DNA of 64,000 bases from Serratia ficaria (GTDB lineage: Bacteria; Pseudomonadota; Gammaproteobacteria; Enterobacterales; Enterobacteriaceae), in contig NZ_LT906479.1 of assembly GCF_900187015.1 (NCBI RefSeq), positions 372,001 to 436,000 of the forward strand. The letters are read 5' to 3'. Each line of letters starts with the position of its first letter. Positions within the stretch are counted from its first letter, which is position 1. Of the stretch, positions 1 through 7,798 are shown piece by piece. Position numbers and translations under genes: made by a program. The notes below the pieces were generated by a model that was not told the DNA's origin, did no database searches, and was given only the letters and a program-made list of their open reading frames with translations.

Positions 1-135
1 CTCGAAAAAACCACAGTTCGCACATCTACACCGGCAGCCGCTGACACCATGCATAGGTTGGCTTGTGAGCTGTTCCCTCTATGGAAATCAGACTTTGATG
101 CACTACTGGCCGGAAAGTCGGAGGTGCAGCCATGA
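1..135 (+). CDS. ParA/Soj-type partition ATPase, C-terminal fragment (cut by window edge)
   Basis: Frame 1 is open from the first base to a TGA at 133-135, giving 44 residues that end in LACELFPLW and a short hydrophilic tail. An Arg/Leu-rich end with 'ELFP' just before the stop is typical of ParA ATPases that start this ICE class, and the next gene is dnaB as expected. The stop overlaps the dnaB start (ATGA), so the two are translationally coupled. The ATPase motifs are outside the window, so the call rests on context and the short C-terminus. Confidence 0.6.
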   Translation, partial: LEKTTVRTSTPAAADTMHRLACELFPLWKSDFDALLAGKSEVQP

Positions 136-1487
136 ACCAGACCACAGCCAATATCCCTTATTCCTCCGATGCTGAGCAGGCCGTTCTCGGCGGCTTGATG
201 TTGGATAACGAGCGGTGGGATGACGTTCTCCCATTGGTTGGCGAGCGTGATTTTCATCTGGCGGCACATCGCCGAATTTTCCAGGCTATGGCTCGCCTGA
301 TGGCTGTCCAGCAGCCGATTGATTTGATAACGCTCCATGAATCACTGGAACAAAAGGGTGCACTCGAGCAGGTAGGTGGTTTTGCCTATCTGGCGGAGTT
401 GTCTAAAAACACGCCGAGCGCCGCCAATATTGTCGCCTATGCCGAGATTGTCGCTGAACGCAGTCGACTGCGCAGCCTGTTACAACTCGGGCGTGAATTG
501 AGCGCTGATGCGGCCAATCCCCGTGCAGAATCTGCTGCTTTGACCGAACGGGCAGAACAGCAATTGTTCCAGCTCTCCGAGCAAACCCAGTCACAGCAGA
601 ATGTCAGCCTGACGGATGGGTTGAATGCTGTGGTGACCTATCTGGAGACGGTGAACGGCGGCAATGGTATCACCGGTACCCCGACCGGTTTCTCAGAGCT
701 TGATGTGATGACGTGTGGTCTGCAGCCCGGCGATTTGGTTTTGCTTGCTGCACGGCCGTCGATGGGGAAAACCGCCTTTGCATTGAGCGCTTACACCGGC
801 GCGCTTCGTGGCACGGAAAAACCTGCATTTTTCTTCAGCCTGGAAATGCCGCGCGAACAGCTGCTTCAACGCCTCATTGCTGTAGATGGGCGGGTTGAAC
901 TTTCACGTCTGCGCAGTGGCCAGTTGGATGATGAAGACTGGGCCCGTATTTCTAAAGCGATGGATCGGTTGTTGCCATTGGAAAACCGCCTGATTATTGA
1001 CGATGAGTCATTTTTGACCCCCGCACTGTTGCGGTCCAGGGCGCGGCGCTACACCCGATTGTACGGTAAGCCGGGTTTAATCATGGTCGATTACCTGCAG
1101 TTGATGCGTTGCCCAGGGCAGGAGAACCGCACCCAGGAAATTGCGGAAATTTCCCGCAGTCTGAAAGCGTTGGCCAAAGAACTCGACTGTCCCGTCGTAG
1201 CGCTGTCTCAGCTGAACCGTCAGTTGGAAAGTCGTGCTGACAAACGCCCGTTCAATGGTGATTTGCGTGACTCCGGTGCATTGGAGCAGGATGCTGATGT
1301 GATCGCGTTCATCTATCGTGATGAGGTGTATTACGCGGATTCTGATGATGCCGGTACGGCAGAAATAATCATTGGTAAACAACGGCAGGGGGCAACGGGT
1401 ACCGTTCGCGTCAAGTTTGAAGGGCAATTCACCGCGTTCAGTGACTTCCACGACGGTCAGTATGACCAATACTCGGGGAGGGCGTAA
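132..1487 (+). CDS. dnaB: Replicative DNA helicase, DnaB-like (ICE-encoded)
   Basis: This is a hexameric replicative helicase expected to unwind DNA at the fork when the excised ICE replicates. The 451 residues match a full DnaB: an N-terminal primase-interacting domain (about 1-110), a linker, then a RecA-like ATPase core. Walker A is ARPSMGKT with Lys213, a Walker B-like stretch LIMVDYLQLM follows near residue 320, and the DnaB signature around SGALEQDADVI is near residue 385. The N-terminus starts SSDAEQAVLGGLM, as in chromosomal DnaB. ATG overlaps the parA stop, and parB follows after 2 bases. ICE-borne DnaB copies are a regular part of the PFGI-1 class and are distinct from the host gene. 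Confidence 0.93.
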   Translation: MNQTTANIPYSSDAEQAVLGGLMLDNERWDDVLPLVGERDFHLAAHRRIFQAMARLMAVQQPIDLITLHESLEQKGALEQVGGFAYLAELSKNTPSAANIVAYAEIVAERSRLRSLLQLGRELSADAANPRAESAALTERAEQQLFQLSEQTQSQQNVSLTDGLNAVVTYLETVNGGNGITGTPTGFSELDVMTCGLQPGDLVLLAARPSMGKTAFALSAYTGALRGTEKPAFFFSLEMPREQLLQRLIAVDGRVELSRLRSGQLDDEDWARISKAMDRLLPLENRLIIDDESFLTPALLRSRARRYTRLYGKPGLIMVDYLQLMRCPGQENRTQEIAEISRSLKALAKELDCPVVALSQLNRQLESRADKRPFNGDLRDSGALEQDADVIAFIYRDEVYYADSDDAGTAEIIIGKQRQGATGTVRVKFEGQFTAFSDFHDGQYDQYSGRA

Positions 1488-1489
1488 GT

Positions 1490-3229
1490 ATGGCACGTCC
1501 TAAAACCAAGATCCTCGATCTGAACAGTGCTTTGCTCCAGCAGGGCAAGACTGCAGCAGGTACACAACCTTTAGCCTCCGTGGTGGCGGAGACCCCCGTT
1601 AGTGAAATGCCATTGGTGCTGACACTGGATGAGGTCAACCCTAACCCGGATAACCCACGAACCTCGCGTAACCCGAGATATGAGGAAATAAAGTCGTCAA
1701 TCCGAGCCCGGGGTCTGGATACGGTGCCGAAGGTGACTCGTGATCCGGAACGTCCGGAGCTGGGGTACTTCTTCAGTGATGGGGGGAATACGCGTTATAC
1801 CATTCTTTCCGAGCTCTGGCAGGAAACAGGTGAAGAACGATTTTATCGTTTCTCTTGTGTGTTCAAACCCTGGCCGGGACGATTATCCTGCGTGATTGGT
1901 CACCTTGCCGAGAATGAGGTACGTGGTGACCTGAGCTTCATTGAAAAAGCTTTTGGCATTCGACAGGCTCGGGAATTATATGAAGCGCAGTTGGGTAAGC
2001 CTGTCTCTTTACGTGAGCTTTCAACACTCCTAACCGCACAAGGTTACCCCGTCCATAATTCCAGTATCAGTCGGATGGAGGATGCAGTGCAGTACCTGTA
2101 TCCCTACATGCCTCATTTATTGGAGACTGGGCTGGGGCGTCCGCAAATTCTTCAATTACTGGCTATGCGCTCTCACGCTGAAGCCACGTGGCAGAAGCAC
2201 TGCATTACCCAAGAACCGAACCAGCCATTTGACACCGTTTTTGGTGATGTATGCGGCCGTTTTGATTCACCTGAGGACTATTCGCTGGCTATGTTCCGTG
2301 ATGAGTTGATTGGAGCCCTCATCAACGCATTACCGCACCCGTTGCTCAATTATGACCGCTGGTTACTGGAGCTGGATCCCAAAGAACAAAACCGGCGCAA
2401 GCACCTCGGTGAGCCGACGTTAACGCCTGAGTTGTCAGGCAAGGGCAATACTGTCGAGTTGCCGCCAGCACAGCAGCAGGAAGATACCGGTGGGCAAACG
2501 GAACCTGAAGTGCGCGGCGGTGGCTCTTCTTTGGTGCTGGACAGCGCGTTACATGAGTCAACGGGGGATTCTGAAGAGGGATCACAGGAGACTCAGAACG
2601 AGGAAACGCCTACAACTAAAACTGAACCCCGTGTTGAAACGCAACCTGATTTATACGGTGCCCCCTCAGTATTATCAGGTGACGTTGAAACGGTTTTAGA
2701 CGGTGAGAATACCACCTTCAATGAAAGCCACTTGCCCGGCACTCATGAGTCGACCATCTCTCACAGCAATACCGATACACAGCCACAGCAAGGTGTAACC
2801 CCTGCTGCAGAGCTACCTTTTGCAGAGGTAGGACTTGAACCGGTCTCCTCCATTTGGGCCATTTCTGCCCTGCAGGATGATATCGAGCACCTGCAGGTGG
2901 TCACCTTCCGGTTGGCATTTGAACTGGCCGAAGTGGCGGGCTGCGAGGCTGAAATCAAAGCCGATAAAGCCGACTTACAGGCTGCCGGCTACGCATTGAC
3001 TGCCGGGCGCCCATCTCGCTTTACCGCGTTACTCCTTACCCTTGCCGGCAACCACCCCGACAGTGCCTCATCCTGCTCGCTCAATGAAGCCCTCATCGGG
3101 TCGGAAAATGCTGCTGACTGGCCTTTGCTTGACGACATTCATGCCGTGAAATTGATGCGCCTTATTCGCGTTTTGCGTCGTCTGCGTGAACTGCAGCGTG
3201 ACTTGCCTGCAACAGAGGAGACAGCCTGA
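1490..3229 (+). CDS. ParB family partition protein, PFGI-1 ICE class (TIGR03764-like)
   Basis: A DNA-binding partition/regulatory protein, 579 aa, expected to work with ParA in keeping the excised ICE. Residues about 40-130 form a ParB/Spo0J N-terminal domain: LDEVNPNPDNPR, then a loop ending DGGNTRYTIL that corresponds to the ParB GxRRxxA-like nucleotide-binding turn in the divergent form used by this ICE class. A helical DNA-binding middle follows, with NSSISRMEDAV near residue 190. Residues about 300-460 are a low-complexity Glu/Thr/Gln-rich linker, and a helical C-terminal domain follows. It lies 2 bases after dnaB and overlaps the next start by one base (TGATGA), so it is part of one operon. 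The length is typical for ICE ParB proteins. Confidence 0.88.
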   Translation: MARPKTKILDLNSALLQQGKTAAGTQPLASVVAETPVSEMPLVLTLDEVNPNPDNPRTSRNPRYEEIKSSIRARGLDTVPKVTRDPERPELGYFFSDGGNTRYTILSELWQETGEERFYRFSCVFKPWPGRLSCVIGHLAENEVRGDLSFIEKAFGIRQARELYEAQLGKPVSLRELSTLLTAQGYPVHNSSISRMEDAVQYLYPYMPHLLETGLGRPQILQLLAMRSHAEATWQKHCITQEPNQPFDTVFGDVCGRFDSPEDYSLAMFRDELIGALINALPHPLLNYDRWLLELDPKEQNRRKHLGEPTLTPELSGKGNTVELPPAQQQEDTGGQTEPEVRGGGSSLVLDSALHESTGDSEEGSQETQNEETPTTKTEPRVETQPDLYGAPSVLSGDVETVLDGENTTFNESHLPGTHESTISHSNTDTQPQQGVTPAAELPFAEVGLEPVSSIWAISALQDDIEHLQVVTFRLAFELAEVAGCEAEIKADKADLQAAGYALTAGRPSRFTALLLTLAGNHPDSASSCSLNEALIGSENAADWPLLDDIHAVKLMRLIRVLRRLRELQRDLPATEETA

Positions 3230-3954
3230 TGAGCCATTCACAACGACAGGCGCGCCTGGTGAAACTGGTGCGCAAACTCCTCGAGCTGGCCCGCAGCAAC
3301 AGCAACGCGCATGAGGCAGGGCTGGCGTTAGGCCGGGCGCAAAAACTGATGCAGAAATACGGCATCAGCGAGCTGGAAGCCAGCCTTTCTTCTATTCAGA
3401 CGGCACCGAGCCAGGGTGCTCCTTCCGAAGCGAAACAAAAACTGCCCGAGTGGATGTCTGGATTGGCGTGGGCAATTGCCCGCACCTTTGGATGCCGTTT
3501 GTATTTTTCATGGCGGGATACCCCTTCTGGCCAGCGTCGCAACGTGACGTTCTACGGCTTCAGTGAACGGCCAGCCGTTGCGGCTTATGCGTTCGATGTG
3601 CTGAGCCGGCAGTTGAAAGATGCGACTGCAGACTACCTGAAAACCCAGAATAAGCGCCTGAAAATGAGTACGCGCCGTGCACGGGCAGAGCAGTTTCGTG
3701 CCGGCTGGGTTGTCGGTGTCCGGCGAGTTATCACGACGTTTACGGTTTCTGATCAGGAAGGTGAACTGATGGGGTCCTGGCTGGAAAGCCAAAAGATGGG
3801 TGAGTTGCAGACCCGCGCGCCGAAAGCTTGTCGGGGTGATGGTATTGCCCGTTTACGGGGATATGAGGCCGGTAAGAATGCCCGATTGCATCAAGGTGTT
3901 CAGGGGGACGGGCCAGCGGCTATCGCGCACAGGATTGGGGGAAGTAAACAATGA
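3229..3954 (+). CDS. DUF2786 domain protein
   Basis: The 241-aa protein has an N-terminal DUF2786-type helical segment, VRKLLELARSNSNAHEAGLALGRAQKLMQKYGIS, at about residues 14-47; that pattern is the hallmark of the family. The rest is a basic region with WMSGLAWAIARTFGCR and an Arg-rich stretch near 140-160. The molecular role of DUF2786 is unknown. It is conserved behind parB in this ICE class and sits in the same operon, overlapping parB by one base and the next gene by four (ATGA). Association with ICE DNA or replication is an inference from context. Confidence 0.8.
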   Translation: MSHSQRQARLVKLVRKLLELARSNSNAHEAGLALGRAQKLMQKYGISELEASLSSIQTAPSQGAPSEAKQKLPEWMSGLAWAIARTFGCRLYFSWRDTPSGQRRNVTFYGFSERPAVAAYAFDVLSRQLKDATADYLKTQNKRLKMSTRRARAEQFRAGWVVGVRRVITTFTVSDQEGELMGSWLESQKMGELQTRAPKACRGDGIARLRGYEAGKNARLHQGVQGDGPAAIAHRIGGSKQ

Positions 3955-4580
3955 GTAACAGCTTATCGCAGGCAACGAACAGCCTGCTCACACAGTTGGT
4001 GATGGAGTTGAAATCAGGTTATATCCGCCGTTGTGAGTCCCTGGGGCTGACCACGGAAGAGATGCAGCTGTTGCACGGTGTGACCATTGAAGATCTGCAT
4101 TACCTGATGAACAGCTCGGTATCGGTGCTGACGTTTCAAATCCATCACGAGAATTTCTCCTTGATGTTGCAACACGCACGCCGTGAACAGCAGCGTATGC
4201 AGCGGATTGACCGGGCTTTGGCGTTGGGGGGCTCTATCGAGATGATGCAGCATTATTTCGGTCTCTCCACCGTTGAAGTTGCCGCCCGCCGGCGTATGAC
4301 CGGTATCAACATTCGTCAGGGGCGTTGTGCTGCGCTCAGCGACGACGAGAACGCGGCATTGTGGCGTCAGTGGCAAAAAGCGGACGTCGATGATGCCTCC
4401 AGTGCTGATGGCCTGGACGTCATGATGCTGGCCGCCGAGCAGATGGATGTTTCTCTGACGGCTGTCTGGCACGCCGTTCGCAGCTTCGATGCCCCTCAGA
4501 CCGCTACCGCCAGAAAAGCCATTCAGGCCGTGCGTACGCCTCGCAGTACGCCGGGAGGAAATGCAAGGAGGCTGGCATGA
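3951..4580 (+). CDS. DUF2857 domain protein (STY4526-like)
   Basis: The 209-aa, mainly helical protein has a pattern typical of DUF2857 proteins of SPI-7-like elements: LTTEEMQLLHGVTIEDLHYL early, then the HTH-like segment YFGLSTVEVAARRRMTGI near residues 98-116, with a second helical segment around MMLAAEQMDVSLTAVWHAV. The HTH-like stretch suggests a transcriptional regulator of ICE genes, but this is inference. The start ATG overlaps the preceding stop (ATGA), and the end overlaps the next gene by four bases, so it belongs to the parB operon. Confidence 0.75.
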   Translation: MSNSLSQATNSLLTQLVMELKSGYIRRCESLGLTTEEMQLLHGVTIEDLHYLMNSSVSVLTFQIHHENFSLMLQHARREQQRMQRIDRALALGGSIEMMQHYFGLSTVEVAARRRMTGINIRQGRCAALSDDENAALWRQWQKADVDDASSADGLDVMMLAAEQMDVSLTAVWHAVRSFDAPQTATARKAIQAVRTPRSTPGGNARRLA

Positions 4581-4840
4581 AGCCGGTGATATTAATGCCG
4601 GGTTTGCAGGTTCCCCGTTCGGCGCCGCCGTCCTGTCAGAAAAAGGCGAAGGAGCAGGTCAGGCGCTTCCGCCGCGGGGAACGTAACTACAAGCACCTGC
4701 ATGTTAAAGGCAAGCACGCCCCAGGGCGTGCCTGGATGAAGATTGATATCGGTACCAGCTGGCGATTGCTCAGCCGAAACAGTGGTGATGACTGGGAGTT
4801 GTTGACCCATGAACGCTATAACAACGAACTGTGGAAGTGA
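4577..4840 (+). CDS. Small basic protein, ParE-like toxin-type domain
   Basis: The 87-aa basic protein starts in an ATGA overlap with the DUF2857 gene. Its C-terminal half (HLHVKGKH, then MKIDIGTSWRLL and LLTHERYNNEL) has the alternating beta pattern seen in RelE/ParE-like folds, in particular the ParE-like family often found in ICE maintenance modules. No separate antitoxin gene is evident next to it, so whether it is a toxin is uncertain. It could equally be a structural homologue with a housekeeping role in the element. Confidence 0.55.
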   Translation: MKPVILMPGLQVPRSAPPSCQKKAKEQVRRFRRGERNYKHLHVKGKHAPGRAWMKIDIGTSWRLLSRNSGDDWELLTHERYNNELWK

Positions 4841-4850
4841 TGACATTCAC

Positions 4851-4874
4851 CCTGTACCTGATGTCGGGTACAGG
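4851..4874 (+). promoter_or_regulatory. Inverted repeat / hairpin before the replication gene
   Basis: CCTGTACC (4851-4858) and GGTACAGG (4867-4874) form a perfect 8-bp stem with an 8-base loop in the 132-base gap before the STY4528-type gene. There is no T-run after it, so it is more likely an operator or an mRNA structure than a terminator. Function is not known. Confidence 0.4.
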
Positions 4875-4972
4875 CCTGAGTGCCGTTAGGCCGAATGCAG
4901 CAACGTCTGCATGACAATCGCTTGATGTCTTCGCCCTGTGGGCGGGGCAGCGTAAAAGGATGCGCAAAATCG

Positions 4973-6253
4973 ATGAGCATAAATAAAACACCTGATGACA
5001 GCCTGATCACCTTTACGCTCGAACAAATGAATGCCCGTCTGGCGGAACGAATAGGGGCCGAAAAGCAGGCGGGGACTCCCGATGTCACGAATCTGCGCAG
5101 TGGTCTGCTGTTTATGGGCAATGTGCATGATTCCATCCCCCGCCGGTTGCTCCTGGACACCCGTTTGTCACCGCTGGATAAAACCGCGTGGATAATGATC
5201 CGTCTGTACGCACAACAGAACCAGGGCGCCGTGTTTCCGACCTATGACGAACTGCAGCTGCAACTTGCCTCGCCGTTTAACGGTAAGGCATCACGCGAGA
5301 CCGTCAGCCGCGTGCTATTGATGTTACGCCTGACCGGTTGGCTCAGCTTGTGCCGGCGTGTGCGTGACGACAAGGGCCGGGTGAAGGGCAATATCTATGC
5401 CCAACACGATGAGCCGCTCTCGGCCCGTGATGCGGAGACGTTGGATCCGACCTGGTTGGATACGGTCGCCATGGGCTGTGCGCATAAAAACCGCACCATC
5501 AGCCAGACGGCCTGGTCAGTACTGTCCGATATTCAAAATGACCCGACAATGCGTCATCAGCATTCCCAGATGGCGGCAATTGCTGAACGACTGGGCTCAC
5601 CACAAACCCCGCAACAGATGGCCGCCAGAGTGTCTCATCGACAAGAAAACACCCCCAGTTCGGACGTCGAACTCAGTAAAAAATCCCCGGGTTCGGATAC
5701 CGAACTCAGTAAATATACGCCCGGTTCGGATACCGAACTCAGTGTAAAGCAGGGGGGCAAACCACGGAGTTCGCTTTCCGAACTCATGCTGAAATCAGTC
5801 ACTTACGGTGAATCAACGAAACCGAACTGTAACGTACGTTCTTTCACACAGAGTGTGAATAAAACAACGTATGTACCTGAGTTGCCGACCGAACTGCAGA
5901 ACAGCATGGCTGCGGATGACCAACGACAGATCGTGGCTCAGCTTCAAGCGTTACCCGAACCCTACGCCCGGCAGGTACTGGAGAGCCTGGCGCAGACGAT
6001 GGCCCGAGGCAGCCTGAATAACCCCACAGGCTGGCTACTGGCGGTGATCAAGCGCGCCCGGAACGGTGAGTTGTATGCGAGTGCAAAATCCCCAGAACAA
6101 GCCAGGCCTGTACCGCAACGCCAAATACCTTGCCCTGCGGTGCCAGTAAAACCAACAGGTCCAGTCCGCCAACACTTAGCGTCGCGGGACCATGTAAGCG
6201 GTGTTGTGGCCAAATTGCGCCAACAAATGATGCGGGTAAAAAATGAGTCATGA
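4973..6253 (+). CDS. STY4528-family ICE replication protein
   Basis: The 426-aa protein belongs to the STY4528-type 'pathogenicity island replication' family, recognised from the N-terminal winged-helix-like part (RSGLLFMGNVHDSIPRRLL, then SRETVSRVLLMLRLTGWL). The same family appears at this place in SPI-7 and PFGI-1-like ICEs. I place the start at ATG 4973 (MSINKTP); a longer GTG start at 4880 is possible but adds 31 atypical residues. The middle of the protein contains three repeats of PGSDTELSK-like sequence, encoded by iteron-like DNA repeats at 5657-5788. The C-terminus is Pro/Gln/Arg-rich. It probably acts on the ICE origin; that is inference from family name, HTH-like fold and repeats. 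Confidence 0.75.
   Translation: MSINKTPDDSLITFTLEQMNARLAERIGAEKQAGTPDVTNLRSGLLFMGNVHDSIPRRLLLDTRLSPLDKTAWIMIRLYAQQNQGAVFPTYDELQLQLASPFNGKASRETVSRVLLMLRLTGWLSLCRRVRDDKGRVKGNIYAQHDEPLSARDAETLDPTWLDTVAMGCAHKNRTISQTAWSVLSDIQNDPTMRHQHSQMAAIAERLGSPQTPQQMAARVSHRQENTPSSDVELSKKSPGSDTELSKYTPGSDTELSVKQGGKPRSSLSELMLKSVTYGESTKPNCNVRSFTQSVNKTTYVPELPTELQNSMAADDQRQIVAQLQALPEPYARQVLESLAQTMARGSLNNPTGWLLAVIKRARNGELYASAKSPEQARPVPQRQIPCPAVPVKPTGPVRQHLASRDHVSGVVAKLRQQMMRVKNES
5657..5788 (+). repeat. Four iteron-like hyphenated palindromic repeats inside the replication gene
   Basis: Four copies of a roughly 24-base unit occur at 5657-5680, 5690-5713, 5723-5746 and 5768-5788. Copies 1-3 are spaced exactly 33 bases apart and copy 4 is 45 bases after copy 3. 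Each unit has a dyad: TTCGG-acg-TCGAA, TTCGG-ata-CCGAA (twice), and a weaker TTCG-ctt-TCCGAA, followed by CTCAGT in copies 1-3. They encode the repeated SDTELS peptide. Spacing at whole helical turns and the dyad in each copy resemble iterons or operator sites for a replication initiator. Confidence 0.65.
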
Positions 6254-6284
6254 GTGCAGATAATCAAGTTGTTCAAAAATAGAC

Positions 6285-6344
6285 CACTGCTGCCACTGGC
6301 AGCAGTGATTAAAAAACGACCACTGCTGCCACTGACAGCAGTGG
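6285..6344 (+). repeat. Two tandem palindromic hairpins 36 bases apart
   Basis: CACTGCTGCC-act-GGCAGCAGTG (6285-6307) is a perfect 10-bp stem with a 3-base loop. A near copy, CCACTGCTG...CAGCAGTGG (6320-6344), follows with the same flanks. They lie just after the replication gene and before the PFL_4669 gene. Possible roles are a terminator pair without T-runs, a partition/replication site, or an operator. Confidence 0.6.
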
Positions 6345-6468
6345 TTGAAAAGTGAACAGGTTGCTCTTTTGAGTTTTTGTTCGTCGTGCAAAAAGAGTTT
6401 TGGATTGTTGTCAAGACAGGCTGGCGCAACTATTTCAAGCCACACATAATTTCAACAGGATGCTTAAA

Positions 6469-7212
6469 ATGGTTGATTCATCAAGCAATAAAGAAAACAA
6501 ACCCTCCCCAACCCGCGCAGGTGCTCTCAAATCGACGTTAACCGTCCAATTACATACTCAGTATGCAATTTTGTTATGGGAAGGACGGCAGCGAGAGAAA
6601 GAGTCAAATAAACCCCAAATAGTCAGCATGCCCCAGGTTATCGCTCGCGCAGGAAAAATTAATGCTGATTCAAACGCTGACAATCCTTACGCCGATGGCG
6701 CGATGTTGTCATTGGAGCAGGCTATTGAACGTGGCACTGGGCGATTGCAGAGCGCAGTAGCAGAACTTGATGCCGTTTTATCCAGCTTGCCAGGTCAGGT
6801 CTCGATGTCAGAAGTCTCATCAGTCTCTCCTCTGAATATCGGTGTATTTAGTCGTACCCCGCTCGGGTATCGCTGTGTCTGGTTACTCGTGGGCTTTGAC
6901 CAATTGGCGATGAAAGCATTCCAGGCCTGGCACTACGGGTTGATTTCCCGCCAGAAGCGGGATGACTTACTGAGTCAAGGGGGGCATTGGGTGCGGCAGG
7001 TTTATGGGGTGGTGCAACAGTATCGCTCTTTAGCCGTTACGCGGGATGATCTTCGCCTCCAAACTCAGGTCGGTATGGATGCAGTAAAGCGGCTGGGGGA
7101 GCCTGACGCAGACATTATGTCGGGTGCATCACGTTCCGCCTTTTCGCCGCCACTCAATAAAACGTCGGTGTTAACGTCATCCACTTCTTCAAAAAAAGGA
7201 GCCAAAGCATGA
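6469..7212 (+). CDS. Integrating conjugative element protein, PFL_4669 family (TIGR03761)
   Basis: The 247-aa protein matches the PFL_4669 family by eye, in the central-to-C-terminal block NIGVFSRTPLGYRCVWLLVGFDQL, then AWHYGLISRQKRDDLL and the VYGVVQQYRSLAVTRDDL end. The family is restricted to this ICE class and has no known biochemical function. I place the start at ATG 6469, with an AACAGGA ribosome-binding site about eight bases upstream; a TTG start at 6400 is less likely. The end overlaps the next start by four bases (ATGA). Confidence 0.8.
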   Translation: MVDSSSNKENKPSPTRAGALKSTLTVQLHTQYAILLWEGRQREKESNKPQIVSMPQVIARAGKINADSNADNPYADGAMLSLEQAIERGTGRLQSAVAELDAVLSSLPGQVSMSEVSSVSPLNIGVFSRTPLGYRCVWLLVGFDQLAMKAFQAWHYGLISRQKRDDLLSQGGHWVRQVYGVVQQYRSLAVTRDDLRLQTQVGMDAVKRLGEPDADIMSGASRSAFSPPLNKTSVLTSSTSSKKGAKA

Positions 7213-7784
7213 GCATGAATCGACAGGTAAAGTCTCTTTTGATGCCGGGTGTTCTCTGCACCGCGTTATTGTTAACGGGGTGTGCAGGCACCGAGCTGGG
7301 TGAATGGAACCAAAAAATCAGTGACGCTGCCCATTCCATGGCAAGCGGTGGCAGCAGTGGCTCCAGCGAAGGCGGTATGCCCTGGATGACCCGTGCCGGT
7401 ATTTCCGGACCCCGGCAGGATGTGCGTCATACGTATACGTTCCCGGTGGACGTTGATACCGCGGCGGCGCGGCTGAAAAGCCATTATCAGTTTATCTCCT
7501 CCGAAGAGCTGGAAAGTTTGCGACAGCGTGATCAGCATGGCGACTGGAGCGCGAGTTCCATTGATGAGGCGCGACCTGTCTGGTCAGCAAACAAGGGCAG
7601 TTATTACAAGATGGGGCAGGAATGGAAAGGCAATGATCGCCTTGAACTCGAAGTGGTCAAGTCCGGCGCCGGCAGTCGCCTGAAAGTGACGTACAGCTCA
7701 CCGGATGCGTCGCACCTGACCGATGCTTACCTCGGACGTTTGATGACGCAACTACAGCAGGTTGCCAAAGGTCAACTGGGCTGA
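7209..7784 (+). CDS. Predicted lipoprotein of unknown function
   Basis: The 191-aa protein has an N-terminal lipoprotein signal with lipobox LLTGC (Cys about residue 25), followed by a Gly/Ser-rich linker and a compact domain from about residue 75 (VRHTYTFPVDVDTAAARL...). It should be exported and lipidated, probably held in the outer or inner membrane facing the periplasm. It is translationally coupled to the PFL_4669 gene and stands 14 bases before topB. I do not recognise a characterised family. Confidence 0.7.
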   Translation: MSMNRQVKSLLMPGVLCTALLLTGCAGTELGEWNQKISDAAHSMASGGSSGSSEGGMPWMTRAGISGPRQDVRHTYTFPVDVDTAAARLKSHYQFISSEELESLRQRDQHGDWSASSIDEARPVWSANKGSYYKMGQEWKGNDRLELEVVKSGAGSRLKVTYSSPDASHLTDAYLGRLMTQLQQVAKGQLG

Positions 7785-7798
7785 CGGGAGGTTATCGG

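Noticed and set aside
4880..4972. Longer N-terminus of the STY4528-type protein from GTG 4880
   Set aside because: The extra 31 residues are Cys/Arg/Gly-rich and unlike the family; ATG 4973 gives a usual start.
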